DNA of 64,000 nt from Babesia bovis T2Bo (Eukaryota > Apicomplexa > Aconoidasida > Piroplasmida > Babesiidae). Each line of letters begins with the position of its first letter. Position 1 is the first letter of the stretch. The stretch covers positions 496,001 to 560,000 of the forward strand of contig NW_026261572.1 in NCBI RefSeq assembly GCF_000165395.2, written 5' to 3'. A program made the position numbers and the translations under genes. The notes beneath the pieces are model-generated. The model was given only the letters and a program-made list of their open reading frames with translations, made no database searches and had not been told where the DNA came from. This document shows, piece after piece, positions 13,522 to 25,054 of the stretch.

Positions 13522-14993
13522 CTATGGTGTGTGATTGCGATAAGTGGAATCATAAGGTTCACCACGTAAAACAGGTCGTATTTTTAACTTTCCTAATTCT
13601 AGAGTGGCAAAGAATACAAATCCGCCTAGCGTAATCCATGCCGTACGAATCCACATTCCTGAAAACAGTGCACGGACGCCTTCTTCGCGGACTATTCTCC
13701 GTGCACACTCTGTGGCAGACGCATACTGTAAAGAATATATCAAGAACGTGGTTTTCACATATACAGTTCGCAATTTCTTTACAGAAGGATGATGTATGTA
13801 TTACACAACTTACCGTTTTTGCGGAACCCTGGGTCATAAGTCTGGTTTTTACCACGTCTAGCGGCACGGTTGCAATACCTGCACAGCCACCTATGGATGT
13901 TTTAGAGTTTACACGTCAAATTACCTGCGAATGAACCACATAAGGCTGATACTACCACATCTCCTGTGTCGTTGGTGACATCGGCCTTGGTTGCGATATA
14001 TTGTGAAAATCCTATAAATACAGATGAATTGTGTCTAAAATATGTTTTCGATCACAAACAAATGAAACTTATGTAAATTTGCAGATACCAATTGATTTAG
14101 ATGGGTCCGTGAAAAAGTATGCATTTCGGTAAATTTCATTAAACATAAAAACCATAACAACGAGAGGAAAAATGAATTCTGTGCAATTTAACAATCACGC
14201 ACTGCTATCCCTATTGGGTAATGACCCATACAGGCTGTGAATACAACGTTACGCTATGAATGGTAGTGAAAACCAACTTTTAGCGGATTGTAGAGTTTTT
14301 AAACGTTCCCACAGTACAAATTGTATTCCATCGAAAGGTACTTCACGCATGAGTGTTGGAAAAAAACCAGCATACAATCCCTTGTACCCTTGAGTACGAC
14401 GAATCGAACGAAAGGTTTCGTACGATGTCGAATATAGACCTGCTTGCATTTGTTGTTTGATAACCTCAAACGGGTTCCTATATCATTTTGAATCACGTAA
14501 AAGGCATTGGTTCTTTTCTAATGTAGCAGGTAACCGTTTTATGTGTTCATTTAAAATCATAGTCAAACGAACCGAATCAAAAGTGAACAAAATTGCCCAC
14601 AAGATGAACCCAGAAGGTGAACTACTGGGAGAGGTATCCAACCGTTCCCTTTTCCTGCAAATAACATCATTCTTCTAGAATCAAAAGCCTTGCACATACC
14701 TTGATCTCCATTCAAAACATCTTTAGTAAATTCATAAATACCATAAAATGCAGCTGTTGATGGTACGTCACCTAAGGCTAAAACGAAAAATCCGGTATAT
14801 AGCGACCTATATCGAGGTATGTGTCTCATATGACGTCGTTCGATTTGTAGGTTCCGTTCTAGCTGGCTCCGTGTCTTTAGTGTGTCCAGCGGATATAGGA
14901 GTGCATCTGCTGCAAACCCTGCGATACCACCGCATATCACATTACCTAAGCCATTGTATAAACCCACTGATACCACTTACTTAGGTGATCCAT
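13522..14993 (-). CDS. Mitochondrial carrier family protein, S-adenosylmethionine carrier type
   Basis: Multi-exon gene. A first exon MDHL at 14993 is joined over a 35-nt intron to NVICGGIAGF. Three carrier signatures are visible in order: PLDTLKTRSQ, NPFEVIKQQMQAG and PLDVVKTRLMTQG, each followed by a GxxxGLYAGF- or GVRALFSG-like segment, as expected for three tandem two-helix repeats in the mitochondrial inner membrane. The first repeat (DALLYPLDTLKTR) and VPFDGIQFVLWERLK are closest to SAM carriers (SLC25A26), which bring S-adenosylmethionine into mitochondria. The junction after LQSAKSWF is not certain. Family is secure; substrate is inferred. Confidence 0.8.
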
Positions 14994-15070
14994 CGCCGTT
15001 GAATAGGTGGCGCCCACTGAACACTACCGAGGATTGTAGAATATCCTCTCAAAACAAATATAGTGCAAAG

Positions 15071-16516
15071 ATGGTAGCACTCACAAGGTTACGTTTATTA
15101 CGACGCCATAGTGATAATTTCGAACGACTGAGAACACATCTACATGGTTCCCAGTCAAATCAGGTGCAATACAATACTAGACACCGCGACGGTAAGTTGC
15201 TTTACAATGGAAGAATCTACGTTTATGACGTGTGTATGATTGTTCTATCATCCAAAGTATTACTACGAATCACAAATTTTGGAAATGTGTAGCATGGTTT
15301 GCTTAGGGAAGGCTGGTCAGCATTCATTATTGCAAATATTAACCATTACCTCTGCCTAAGCAAATTGGTTATATATGCGGTAAATTGTTATATGTGGTTC
15401 TTATTTGAACTCCTGTTTGTTTTTTGTGGTAAATATTACGCTCTGTACTGATAGGTGCATGGACGATATTCATGATATAGAGATTCGTAATGATCATATG
15501 CAGAGCTTTTGAATGAAATTGAGAGCATGGAAATAGACTCTATGTTTGAAAAGATAACAGGTATACCATCTAGGAATAGATCAAAGCAACAGGATATAAT
15601 TGAGACTCAATCGTCCGAGGACGGACGGCCTGAAATACCAAAAAGGAGTAATTTAGGTCGAAAATCACGTTTTGATTTTGCTGAGCCCAGATGTGAATTT
15701 GAAAAATTAAACACATTTGCATCTTTAACTAGGAGGAAAAGCGATTTCCAGGATCTAACCCATCATGAGAGGCAGGAGCTACAACGTTTAGAGGCACATG
15801 CGCGTTTATCCGATCCCAGGAGCATTTTAAACAAAAACCGAGGCAAGGTTGACCCTAGGCGTGAGGCTAAATCTATGTTGGGACAACTGGACAAATTAGA
15901 TGGGCCTCCCAATTATATGGATGAAGATGTGGATGATCATATTGGCGCTGCTATGATGGAGGAAAATCGATTTGATGAGGTTGTTTCTAGAATTCGTGCA
16001 CAGATTCGTTCCGAAAAACAGGAGAACAGCAAAATCAACAAAGCTACGATACCCACTTTTAACGGAGTTATCGTTGATCCTATAGCCAAGCATGTTCAAC
16101 GTCGCCGCCTCCGCATCAATGCGATGATACAGGATCATCTGGAACAGATAATCACTGCTAACGATCCTTCTCTATTATTGGGGGATGTAAAAGGAGCTTC
16201 AATATCGTTGAAGAAAGTAGAGATGGCAAGTGGTAAATCAACAATAAGGTGCTACTATACAATCCTGGGTGGTGACGGTAAAGAGGCATATATACATCAA
16301 ATGTTACAACAAGCACAGAAAAAAATACGTTATTTTCTAGCCCGCAAACTAGAGCTTGGGTATACACCTCCAGTTTTATTCATCAAGGCCAACCATAACG
16401 AGATATCACAAATCAAACGCGCTGCCAGTTTACCAGAAAATGCTTTTAACTTGCCTTTAGAAACAAAGATAAAATCGTTAGGTGACGGGTTCCACAAGAG
16501 AATGGCAGCCTTTTGA
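15071..16516 (+). CDS. RbfA-like ribosome-binding factor, probably mitochondrial
   Basis: Exon 1 (15071-15191) encodes an Arg/Leu-rich start (MVALTRLRLLRRHSDNFERL) resembling a mitochondrial presequence. It joins in frame across a 312-nt intron (15192-15503) to the long exon 15504-16516, giving 377 residues in all. The C-terminal third has the RbfA fold signature: RINAMIQDHLEQII, IRCYYTILGG, then QAQKKIRYFLARKLELGYTP and PVLFIKAN. RbfA helps late maturation of the small ribosomal subunit in bacteria and organelles. The N-terminal 200 residues are a charged extension without recognised domain. Mitochondrial rather than apicoplast targeting is inferred from the absence of a signal peptide. Confidence 0.72.
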
Positions 16517-17004
16517 TGTAATATTGAGGAATCTCACATTACGTTTGATAATAGCTTATGTTGCGAATAAATGAGGCATATACGCTACAAATACTGTAAA
16601 TATGTTCAAAAACTTTGCTGATGCTACGTAATTGTAATTTACAATTATATAACGTTGACTTTGAAGCGCACAGACGCTAGAGTCCACAGATTGCTATTTT
16701 TCAACCTCGTATCAACACCGTTCCGATAGAAACTCTGAAGTATTAAGTTTAATCATATGGTTTCAAATATTTGCTTAAAGCGTAGAATGTCATGGAATGT
16801 GTTATCTATAGGGATGTGCCTTTAACACATCCCACGGAATAGTATTAACATTTATGCGCTTATTAAATATATTACCCGATACACCAAAATGGCTACTTTT
16901 CTATGAATTAAATCATTGCAAGAGTTACATTTTTAATGATTGGGGCAGGCGAGCTTCCTACCTTCGCGCGTCTATTGGTTATAGTTAAATAAATTTATGT
17001 CAAA
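16517..17004. other. Intergenic region upstream of IMP3
   Basis: 488 AT-rich bases between two plus-strand genes. No further gene or RNA recognised; it should hold the 3' UTR of the RbfA-like gene and the IMP3 promoter. Confidence 0.45.
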
Positions 17005-17628
17005 ATGAGGCAACTTAAATATCATGAGCAAAAGCTGCTCAAGAAAGTTAACATTTATGATTGGAAACGTGTTGATACTCACAGAGAAACTAAGATTTTA
17101 CGTAGATACTATATTCAAGACCCCGAGGAATACCATAAGTAGGTTTTGATTCTTATCTATACAACTGGCTTTAGGTACAACAAGCTCGTAGGAAGAATAA
17201 CCAAGCTTGTCAGTGAACTTAGAAAATTACCAGAAGATGATTCGTTCAGGATCAAGATGACCGACAACCTGATGGAGAAATTGTACGTTTTCAAAATGAT
17301 GTATATAGCACTGAGCAGATACCAGATGGGTTTAATAAGTGTGCGTGGGAATCTAGAGCTCTGTGAACGTCTATCGGCTAGCGTCTTCTGTAGACGTCGG
17401 TTGGCAACCGTACTAGTACAAAGGAAGTTTTGCGAGCACCTTAAGCAAGCTGTTACTTACATAGAGCAAGGACACATCAGAGTAGGACTTGATGTTGTTA
17501 ACATTCCGGCATACCATGTCACAAGGGAACTAGAGGATCACATCACTTGGGCCCAGGGTTCGAAGATTAAAGAAAAGGTTGTAGACTTCACGGGAGCGCG
17601 TGACGACTTCGAGCTGTTAGGCAACTAA
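17005..17628 (+). CDS. IMP3: U3 small nucleolar ribonucleoprotein IMP3
   Basis: Exon 1 (17005-17138, MRQLKYHEQKLLKKVNIYDW) splices over a 36-nt intron to 17175. Conserved IMP3 blocks follow: YNKLVGRITKLVSELRKLP, SVFCRRRLATVL, YIEQGHIRVGLDVV, HVTRELEDHITW and SKIKEKV. IMP3 carries an S4-like RNA-binding region and pairs U3 snoRNA with pre-rRNA in the SSU processome. A 39-nt GT-AG segment (from GTTTTC to ACCAG at about 17287-17325, after LY) lacks a counterpart in other IMP3 proteins; it keeps the frame open but is probably another intron. Without it the protein fits the family length of about 184 residues. Confidence 0.92.
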
Positions 17629-18042
17629 CTCCAAATTAAATCACAACATAGGCCGGTATATATTGCCATTTGGCTTATGTTAGGCCTACGGTACTATTAC
17701 ATTATCGCAGCGTTAAAATCGGTAATCCCCCTATGATATAAAAACACATTTACTGAAAGTCATATCACATGACCCTTATATACAATATTAAAGGTTGGAA
17801 GTTAGATATAGCTATAGTTTACTAATCTTAACTTGTCGCTGCCGCGTACCACCGGGGCCAGGTGATGGGGATGGCGCCGTGGGGAAGGGCGATTCTTCAG
17901 AAATCCGGCAAAATATCGCTATACTTATACACAATCTATCGTAATATATATTTCATACATATAGTACCGTTGAGCTTCATAGGTTCTACGTCACAGGGTA
18001 CTTTGGACACTGATTACCTTCGGGACATCGCGACACATCAAA
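17629..18042. other. Upstream region of eS28
   Basis: About 410 bases between IMP3 and eS28. A GC-rich patch at 17840-17890 stands out in AT-rich sequence and may lie at the transcription start of the ribosomal protein gene. The open frame 17862-18071 overlaps the eS28 start in another frame and is not called. Confidence 0.4.
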
Positions 18043-18246
18043 ATGGAACAGCCAAAACTCGCAAAAGTTAACAAGGTACTAGGCCGTACTGGCAGTCGTG
18101 GTGGTGTAACTCAAGTAAGAGTTGACTTCATGGGTGAAGGTGGCTGGGAGGGACGTGTTCTCATCCGTAACGTCAAGGGACCTGTCAGAGAGGGTGACAT
18201 CCTTGCTCTTCTCGAAACCGAAAGGGAAGCCAGGAGGCTCAGGTGA
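18043..18246 (+). CDS. RPS28: 40S ribosomal protein S28 (eS28)
   Basis: A single-exon 67-residue protein with the whole eS28 pattern: [36 protein letters not shown] and the C-terminal [12 protein letters not shown]. eS28 is an OB-fold protein of the small ribosomal subunit near the mRNA exit. Its length equals the usual 64-69 residues, which fixes the ATG at 18043. Confidence 0.97.
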
Positions 18247-18784
18247 ATACTAGATTTCAATTTTAGTATTCATTACGAAATGGCTTCAATACGGACGAGT
18301 AACAGCTTTTGCGCCATATCGGAATGAAGGCAACTGGAGTTACACTCCTACCATACGCCAAACAAAAGCGATAATGTGTTTACACTTTTGTATATGAAAT
18401 ATGTTTGCGTTTTATCAGAGGTTAAATTCCTAGCTTATATATCGTGGTTCGACACACCCTCACCATGTTGACATCATAGTGGATTTACGCCAGTCACAAT
18501 TCAGAAAAGGATTGTACTCAATTCTGCATCGGTAAACAGATATTTCTAAATTTTATTGTCTAAAGTTCTCTAAACTGCCAACTGTAGTTGCTATATTTGC
18601 CAAATTATTATTGTCCCTGGTGTCGAGTTAATAATTACTAATACCACCGTATAAAATATAAATTTCTGAGCCGTTAATTGTCTATTTGACATATTAAGTT
18701 CTTTAAATGAGAGGGTTTAATAGAAGGTTTGTTTTATGAAACAATCCCCAAATTATTATCTCACCATGACTATAGGTATAGCGT
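18247..18784. other. Convergent intergenic region
   Basis: About 540 AT-rich bases separating the housekeeping cluster from the second variant-family cluster. No gene, RNA or family repeat recognised. Confidence 0.45.
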
Positions 18785-21460
18785 CTAACTAATAACATGG
18801 TCTGTAGTATGTAACTGCGGCCTCATGCTATAAATAAATGAGAGGAGTTCTTCATCAGTGTCCAGTACTGATCGATACGCGATTTTTCCATCATTAATTA
18901 TTTCCTGATACAATTGTTGTGTTCGTCTAGAGACGCCATCTTCGAGGATGGACATTGTATGAACTAGGAGATAATGCCAGAGTCCTACTGTACTTTGAAA
19001 GGATTCGACCTCTGTTGAAATCACATTTTTATGTTTGCAAAAAATGTAACCTTTTTGCATTCTTATATCTTTTGCACCAATTATTTTGCAATTCCTTACT
19101 TTATCCTCCTGGACATGTAAACTGGTATAATTGTTCATTATATTGCACTCACTTTTTACAATGACTGCCGATGAAGGTTCAAATGTGCTGTTTCTTTTAG
19201 AAATTGCAAGTAGCAGAACAATGTTAGAACCAGAAGGTGGTCCTACATGAAATAACGATTTTGCAACCGCCACGCAACGTAAAGGGGCATCATTTACTTT
19301 CTGCTCCGATGCTTTCCATGTTAAAGAATGGTCAACGTTGTTTGTATTACTACGCTCTCCGCATGGTTTGTGGGAATCCATCTGTTCCGTCATTACATTC
19401 TGATTGGTACCACCATATGATTTGACACTTTCTGTAGACTTATTAGTCTTATCTAAGGATGCATCATTTGATGTTACAGGGTCCGAATTACTCTGATGCG
19501 TGTGCCTTTCAGAAGATTTATCTAATACGTCATTAATCCCACTAGGTGATGTTGTGCATTCACTGTGCGACTCCGTTGCAACGGTAGAATTAGAAAAGTT
19601 GATGCTTTTGGTGATATAGTTGCAATCATTTGGAACATTATGAAATGTGGTTTTTTCATATGGCATGAGTTCTTTTTTCCTTTGGGTTATAAGATCCATG
19701 TTGGCATTGGGAGTATTAACCATATTGTCATTCTCACCATCACTATTTCCTGATTGGATAAATTCATCTATATATCTATTTATTTCCAATAGTTGGTTAA
19801 CATAAGTGTCATCATTTGTAGTTTTTAGATCATTGACTTGATGTTGGTGATACGACATTGCACCACTTTCGTTACTTCTATCCAAAGGTAAATTCATATT
19901 TGTTTCGTGAATCCCATTATCTTCATATTTACTTTCTATACCACATTGTACACTTGTTTCACTTAATGGATTTTTTATGTTATATATATTCCCATACGCG
20001 CTTTTGCCATTTATATCACTTTGATCCTGAACGGGCAACATAGGAATAATATTTATTGAATTAAGAATTTCTTCACCTTCCATGTAAGCTTCTTTTGTGT
20101 TTGTGCTTAAGTCGTCTATGTTGTCGCTTGGATTTAGATATATATCCATATCGAAGGGGAGTACATCTGTTATGTCGAGTTCTTCTAAAGTTGACTTATC
20201 TATCAAGTTTTCGGCAAACATTTCAGCTTCTATACTACTAACGTCTGGCTTATCTTTATGCGTATCAATGTCGGCCTTATTCTCTAATTCCGATATTTCC
20301 CCAACATTATCCTCATTGGAACCACTAATATTCTGCATAGTTAATTGATTCCTATCAGTCGATATAATATTAGCCTCATTACCATGATCGTATGTTTGTC
20401 TGGATATTATGATATGTTCCAACTTGCATTCACGTAAAATCATATCCACATTCAGTGGGCCATACGATGGTTGTTCACTGTTCATCATAATTAAGCGGTG
20501 AAGTTTTTCTACGTAGTAAGTAACGCTATTGTCTGTAATATCACCGATGCCATATGCTTCAAATGGTACCTTACCTATTAAAACTTTCGGTACTAATATC
20601 CCCAGGATGCTCCCTGGTTTTAATGGACAGTTGCTATATGATGATGGAATATTGTTTTGTGTTGACGCATTGCTAGTGGATGCAAATGAGCTTTCTGATG
20701 TGTTCAAATTATATATATTATCAGCCTTTATATAGTTATGTGGCGGGAAGAAACGCCATTGCGCTATATCATCTAACTGTAGAGAAAACAGATCATCTTT
20801 TTTAATTAGCCATGCTTCTCTCGCTATTGAATCCAATTGTACATCATACCCAAAAGTCAGCTTACCCAATTTCCTAAACTTTATCTTACCCAATCTGTGA
20901 TCAAAATGGGTATATGCGCGTATCACCTTTCCTTTAACTAATAATGAAGTCACATAAACAGATATATGTATAACATCGCATGTAAAAGCCCGTCTATGCT
21001 TGAATTTTAAAATTGGGTGATTTTTAGCACCCTCTGTAATATCAACATCTAAATTAATTGTACCATCAATAAAGGAACGCAAATTAGATATAGATTCCTT
21101 CCGCATTACAGACATACTGACATCATATACTATAGTTTTGTATTTTGGTCCTACACCTTTACGTGCCACAGTTATCCTCATATACTTTTCTTCACCACGA
21201 ACAAATAGTTCTATACAGGAGAAGAATACTCCTCTGGCACGCAGCACTGAAGTATCTATATTTAATGTATCGTATCTAACTTTTGTGATATGCCCTTTTT
21301 CAGATGTTGCCATATAATATTCTCCATTGTTTGAAAATCCTCCCCGGAAAATATCCACTTTGGGGTGTTGTACTTTTGCACGGAAATCTACAATTATCGC
21401 GGTGACAGCAATGAAATGTGAAAATGCCACAATGGGCAAGACAAGCCGATGACTGTTCAT
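18785..21460 (-). CDS. Secreted variant-family protein, member 3
   Basis: Intron-less frame of 891 residues. The N-terminus (LVLPIVAFSHFIAVTAIIVD) is a likely signal peptide. The N-terminal domain follows the family pattern: VDIFRGGFSNNGEY, an ITKVRYD strand, IELFVRGEEKYMRITV, and the NLDVDITEGAKNHPILKF block. The middle (about 250-740) is long, acidic and rich in Asn, Ser and Asp. The C-terminal module keeps EVESFQSTVGLWHYLLVHT and TQQLYQEI. Unlike members 1, 2 and 4 it shares no near-identical DNA cassette with the others, so it is an older or unconverted copy. Function unknown; secretion is inferred. Confidence 0.83.
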   Translation of the reverse strand: MNSHRLVLPIVAFSHFIAVTAIIVDFRAKVQHPKVDIFRGGFSNNGEYYMATSEKGHITKVRYDTLNIDTSVLRARGVFFSCIELFVRGEEKYMRITVARKGVGPKYKTIVYDVSMSVMRKESISNLRSFIDGTINLDVDITEGAKNHPILKFKHRRAFTCDVIHISVYVTSLLVKGKVIRAYTHFDHRLGKIKFRKLGKLTFGYDVQLDSIAREAWLIKKDDLFSLQLDDIAQWRFFPPHNYIKADNIYNLNTSESSFASTSNASTQNNIPSSYSNCPLKPGSILGILVPKVLIGKVPFEAYGIGDITDNSVTYYVEKLHRLIMMNSEQPSYGPLNVDMILRECKLEHIIISRQTYDHGNEANIISTDRNQLTMQNISGSNEDNVGEISELENKADIDTHKDKPDVSSIEAEMFAENLIDKSTLEELDITDVLPFDMDIYLNPSDNIDDLSTNTKEAYMEGEEILNSINIIPMLPVQDQSDINGKSAYGNIYNIKNPLSETSVQCGIESKYEDNGIHETNMNLPLDRSNESGAMSYHQHQVNDLKTTNDDTYVNQLLEINRYIDEFIQSGNSDGENDNMVNTPNANMDLITQRKKELMPYEKTTFHNVPNDCNYITKSINFSNSTVATESHSECTTSPSGINDVLDKSSERHTHQSNSDPVTSNDASLDKTNKSTESVKSYGGTNQNVMTEQMDSHKPCGERSNTNNVDHSLTWKASEQKVNDAPLRCVAVAKSLFHVGPPSGSNIVLLLAISKRNSTFEPSSAVIVKSECNIMNNYTSLHVQEDKVRNCKIIGAKDIRMQKGYIFCKHKNVISTEVESFQSTVGLWHYLLVHTMSILEDGVSRRTQQLYQEIINDGKIAYRSVLDTDEELLSFIYSMRPQLHTTDHVIS

Positions 21461-21944
21461 CGTATGTATTATCTTTATGAGTCAAGGGTGGCAGAAATGT
21501 TTGATGGATAATTATCAAGAATAGTATTATGAATAAATATATTATCTGATAATCATACCAATTACAGAATCTATTTCATTTGAATGTAATCAATAAACAG
21601 CGTAATAATGAGGTTGGTATTATCTCTAGTCCACGGAGGGCCATATATAACAACGATGGTTCTATATGTAATATCGTAGAATAAATTTTAAAGTATAGAA
21701 AGTACTTCCTTTAACAAAATACAGAATTTTCTGTATATTTAATGGACTGGAAGTACTGCCTTTAAAAATTAACGGATGGGTAATCCAATTATGGGTCACA
21801 GTATTCTTCTCGATAAATTTTCTACGACGAAAAAATATTTATCAAATTATACTCTGAGTCAAAAAATGATAATGAATTATAGTAACAATATACATATTTC
21901 ATTCTTTTATAATTGTGCAAAGCGTAGATTTAATAACATTATTC
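21461..21944. other. 5' flank of family member 3
   Basis: AT-rich spacer of about 480 bases, upstream of the 21460 start and before the 254-bp repeat. A 61-codon open frame at 21776-21961 is AT-rich, runs into the repeat and is not called. Confidence 0.4.
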
Positions 21945-22198
21945 ATCACAACATTGTTTAAAGGGTGTCATTAAAACTATGCATAGAGTGAGTCAGATTC
22001 TCGCGGGTTGTTATAGATTCCATGTGGACCTATATACAGTAGTTATTCGGTACTAATGGTGTTGTCATATGAACAGTATAGTGAACTGATGTGGTGGTTG
22101 GTGGCTACCACCCATTAGCATTGGTACATACATATAAAACGGTACAAACGAATATAGATACATCACGTGCATGGGAATTAGTCATTAGATAAGAGGCA
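21945..22198. repeat. 254-bp family intergenic repeat, copy 1
   Basis: This block matches 25055-25308 with only a few base changes, and its right third also matches 6453-6534. It starts with ATCACAACATTG and ends with AGATAAGAGG, 39 bases beyond the stop codon of the 22237 gene; the copy at 25055 ends at exactly the same distance from its own gene. It contains a small hairpin (GGTGG-CTA-CCACC, 22100-22112). Fixed spacing to the stop suggests a 3' UTR or downstream element, but it also lies about 485 bases upstream of the next family start. Confidence 0.9.
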
Positions 22199-22236
22199 AT
22201 CGGTAGTATTAAATCACATAGATATGTTGGACCCAA

Positions 22237-24603
22237 TTATTTGGGTCTCATCTGGTCGAAGAAGGCCCATGCATCCGCATCTATACTGTCCAATTTTTTA
22301 TACGTTGGTGAATTTCCATCCATGACCTCCTGGTATATTGTCTGTGTCACGGTGGGTACACCTGCTCCAATGCATACAGTATGGATGATGACATAATGCC
22401 ACAAATTGTCGTTGCATCGGAATGATTCCACCTCACTCAGCAGTGCGTTGGGTGGCTCTATAAACAAGGTAGATTCATGACGGCTTGCGTCAATGACTCC
22501 TGATATGCGGTAGTTCAACACGTTCTCACGGGATATAGCGAAACCCGTATAGGTGCCCATAGAATTGATATCAGTTTTGGCAATTACAACTTCGGGTGCC
22601 ATGGTTTGGTTCAGGTCATTGGTATATATAATAACAGTTATTGGTGATTCTTTTGGCGGGTTGAAGGTGAACCATCCGTCACCTTTTTTATTTGTGTTAG
22701 GAGGGCTAACATCCTTTATTAGAGGGATTACGTCGGACATTGTCGCATCAGAGGAGGAGCTAGTAGCATATATAACGTCTTCACTGATGCCATTCTCTAC
22801 ATGGCCTGATGTAATTGCAGAGGTTGAAGGATCTTCACTCGTTATAAGTGTTCTACTCAAACACGATTGGCTGCCATATGTCGATGGTGTACTGCTATAT
22901 ATTTCTGCTGTACCTAATGGTCCATCACCCGGATCAACAGCCGACCTTAGATTTACTGGGGTGTCTGATGAGGATTCTAATAGGTCAGCTGCCCCCATTG
23001 ATCGGTTGTACTCGTAAGATATATTTTCTGGATGACATGACGTACTGGGAAGCACTTGAGGAGATCCTGTATGGCTGCCATCTGATTCATATCCATGTTG
23101 GAAAGGGGTCTGAACTCCAAAATGCTCTGCGCTATTTGGGTAAGATATTCTTGTCTGCCTGAACGATCCATTCAATTGTGTACCGCCGTTATTTCCAAAT
23201 AGAGCTCTTGAGCTAGGCTTACTTCTATCACTGAATGCATAGTCCACAGTATGATCAATAATTGTGGAAGTATTAATCCACGCGTTGTACACAGAACTCG
23301 TGCTCAAGCGGCCACGATGTGGAAAATTGTCTGCAACTTTGGGACAACTAGTATCCGAGTCTACCATCTGACTTGCCCTATGAAATCTCCTATCCATTTC
23401 TGCATTTATAATGGAATCTATTAACGAATCGATGCGTCTACTGGAGTCGAGGGACTCCATTGATGCGGTCACTTCCTTATTTAACGATGCCCCCTTTTGT
23501 ATCCATGTTTCACCCGTCGTCCCATGCTCTTGTTGCCCTTCTATGATGTGAATGGTATCGTCGTCTTGTATATATGCTCTCACTGCTTTGAGGCTGACGT
23601 CTACCATCGTTTGTGACTCCTCGGGATCACGCGTTGGGAACATAGCCTTGATTACATCCATGCTATACCTGACAGTGTTCGTCTCTCTGTCATATCTCAT
23701 ATACCTTTGCATTGGCGGGGGTTCTGTTGTATTCGTTGGTACAAATACCACAATAGAGTCCGTCGCTAGGTCGGTACCTGGGTTGCCATGTTCGGTTCCC
23801 TCAATACTGGCTCGGTTATATTGTTCAGTGGCACCTTGGGCGTAGTTACCATCCGACTGTCCTATGAGAGACACTGATTGCAGGTTTATATTTATGTTCA
23901 TGTTGTTATGGCACTGTATTCCATATAGTGTATCTGTTCCTAGGACTGTGATTGCTTCACAATTCATATATAGCTTTGCTTTCACTCCCAATATTAGGTT
24001 CCTCAACTGGCTGAATTGTAGACTACCCACTTTGAACCTTAGTTTGTCGTAGACTGTAATGTTTCCATTTAATGCTTTGATGTGATATGGGTGTTGGAAC
24101 CTGTAAGCATGACGTGCTAAGGTCAACGACATATCGTCGTAAACAGTGAGCATCGGATGCTGCGTTTTGCCAGGTTCCATAAACACGTCAAGCATCACAG
24201 GGCCACAAATATGGTAAAATAATATGTCGGTATTACTTCTACGGAATACTCCATCAGTCATATTATATACTCTACGATGGTGCGTTGGTTCATTCTGTTC
24301 ATTTAAATACCCAACGAAAACTCTAAGGAAGATTGTAGTAGCTCGGTGAAATATTTCAACATGTGTATAAATAACTTTCATACCAATCGTAGGAGTAAGA
24401 TTTAGACATGATTGGTGATAGCAAACCTTCTGTATGAGCTCATTTTTGCCTCGTAGGCACGTGTATATCCCTCCATTAACATATTTGCCACGAAATAGAT
24501 CGGTCACTTTAAGTGATAAATGTCCCTGTAGATCAATAATTATACCTGTGACGAGTTTGGCTGCTACGAAAAGCGCATAAGCGTATACTTTCAAAGCGTG
24601 CAT
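22237..24603 (-). CDS. Secreted variant-family protein, member 4 (mosaic)
   Basis: Intron-less frame of 788 residues. It has its own signal peptide (YAYALFVAAKLVTG) and first 130 residues (VTDLFRGKYVNGGIYTC, VEIFHRATTIFLRV). The segment [15 protein letters not shown] to EGQQEHG is almost identical at DNA level (about 23512-24208) to 8058-8756 of member 2. The middle is private. The last 300 bases (22265-22560) are almost identical to 3537-3832 of member 1. It thus links the two separated clusters. No transmembrane segment beyond the signal. Function unknown; host-exposed variable role inferred. Confidence 0.85.
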   Translation of the reverse strand: MHALKVYAYALFVAAKLVTGIIIDLQGHLSLKVTDLFRGKYVNGGIYTCLRGKNELIQKVCYHQSCLNLTPTIGMKVIYTHVEIFHRATTIFLRVFVGYLNEQNEPTHHRRVYNMTDGVFRRSNTDILFYHICGPVMLDVFMEPGKTQHPMLTVYDDMSLTLARHAYRFQHPYHIKALNGNITVYDKLRFKVGSLQFSQLRNLILGVKAKLYMNCEAITVLGTDTLYGIQCHNNMNININLQSVSLIGQSDGNYAQGATEQYNRASIEGTEHGNPGTDLATDSIVVFVPTNTTEPPPMQRYMRYDRETNTVRYSMDVIKAMFPTRDPEESQTMVDVSLKAVRAYIQDDDTIHIIEGQQEHGTTGETWIQKGASLNKEVTASMESLDSSRRIDSLIDSIINAEMDRRFHRASQMVDSDTSCPKVADNFPHRGRLSTSSVYNAWINTSTIIDHTVDYAFSDRSKPSSRALFGNNGGTQLNGSFRQTRISYPNSAEHFGVQTPFQHGYESDGSHTGSPQVLPSTSCHPENISYEYNRSMGAADLLESSSDTPVNLRSAVDPGDGPLGTAEIYSSTPSTYGSQSCLSRTLITSEDPSTSAITSGHVENGISEDVIYATSSSSDATMSDVIPLIKDVSPPNTNKKGDGWFTFNPPKESPITVIIYTNDLNQTMAPEVVIAKTDINSMGTYTGFAISRENVLNYRISGVIDASRHESTLFIEPPNALLSEVESFRCNDNLWHYVIIHTVCIGAGVPTVTQTIYQEVMDGNSPTYKKLDSIDADAWAFFDQMRPK

Positions 24604-25054
24604 GATGAAACACTATAGAGTGGGTAAAAATTCAGCAAATGGAGATATAGATTTTGCTTACTTCAGCAATATATGTATTCACTCTGACGAGGCAGTAAAT
24701 ATTTATATAATATAGTTGATCCAAAAAATGCGTTACCGAGTGCAACACAACAGAATGAAACAATATGAGTTATTTAAACGAAAACCATCAAGAGATAAAG
24801 GACTCAAGGAATTCGACCAAATATATATCGTGAGTATATTGGTCAATTGGTACAGTGGATGTATAAATCTGTTGCAACCATGGAAACGTATATTAAAAAT
24901 ATATTGCTTATATATGGTAGAATGGTATTTATATTTGTGGGATATATATAATTATATAATACAAAAAAATTAATAAATGGCAGAAAAATGCACTACAAAA
25001 TTATTCAAATAAAAGATGAAATATTCCAACATTTCAATCCGCAAATTTATTATT
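24604..25054. other. 5' flank of family member 4
   Basis: AT-rich spacer of about 450 bases. An 85-codon plus-strand open frame (24716-24973) has no recognisable domain and no counterpart in the other spacers, so it is not called. Confidence 0.4.

Noticed and set aside
22553..23162. Plus-strand frames of 104-154 codons opposite family member 4
   Set aside because: Antisense shadows of the long minus-strand gene, not shared by other members.
24716..24973. 85-codon plus-strand frame upstream of family member 4
   Set aside because: AT-rich, no domain, absent from equivalent spacers.
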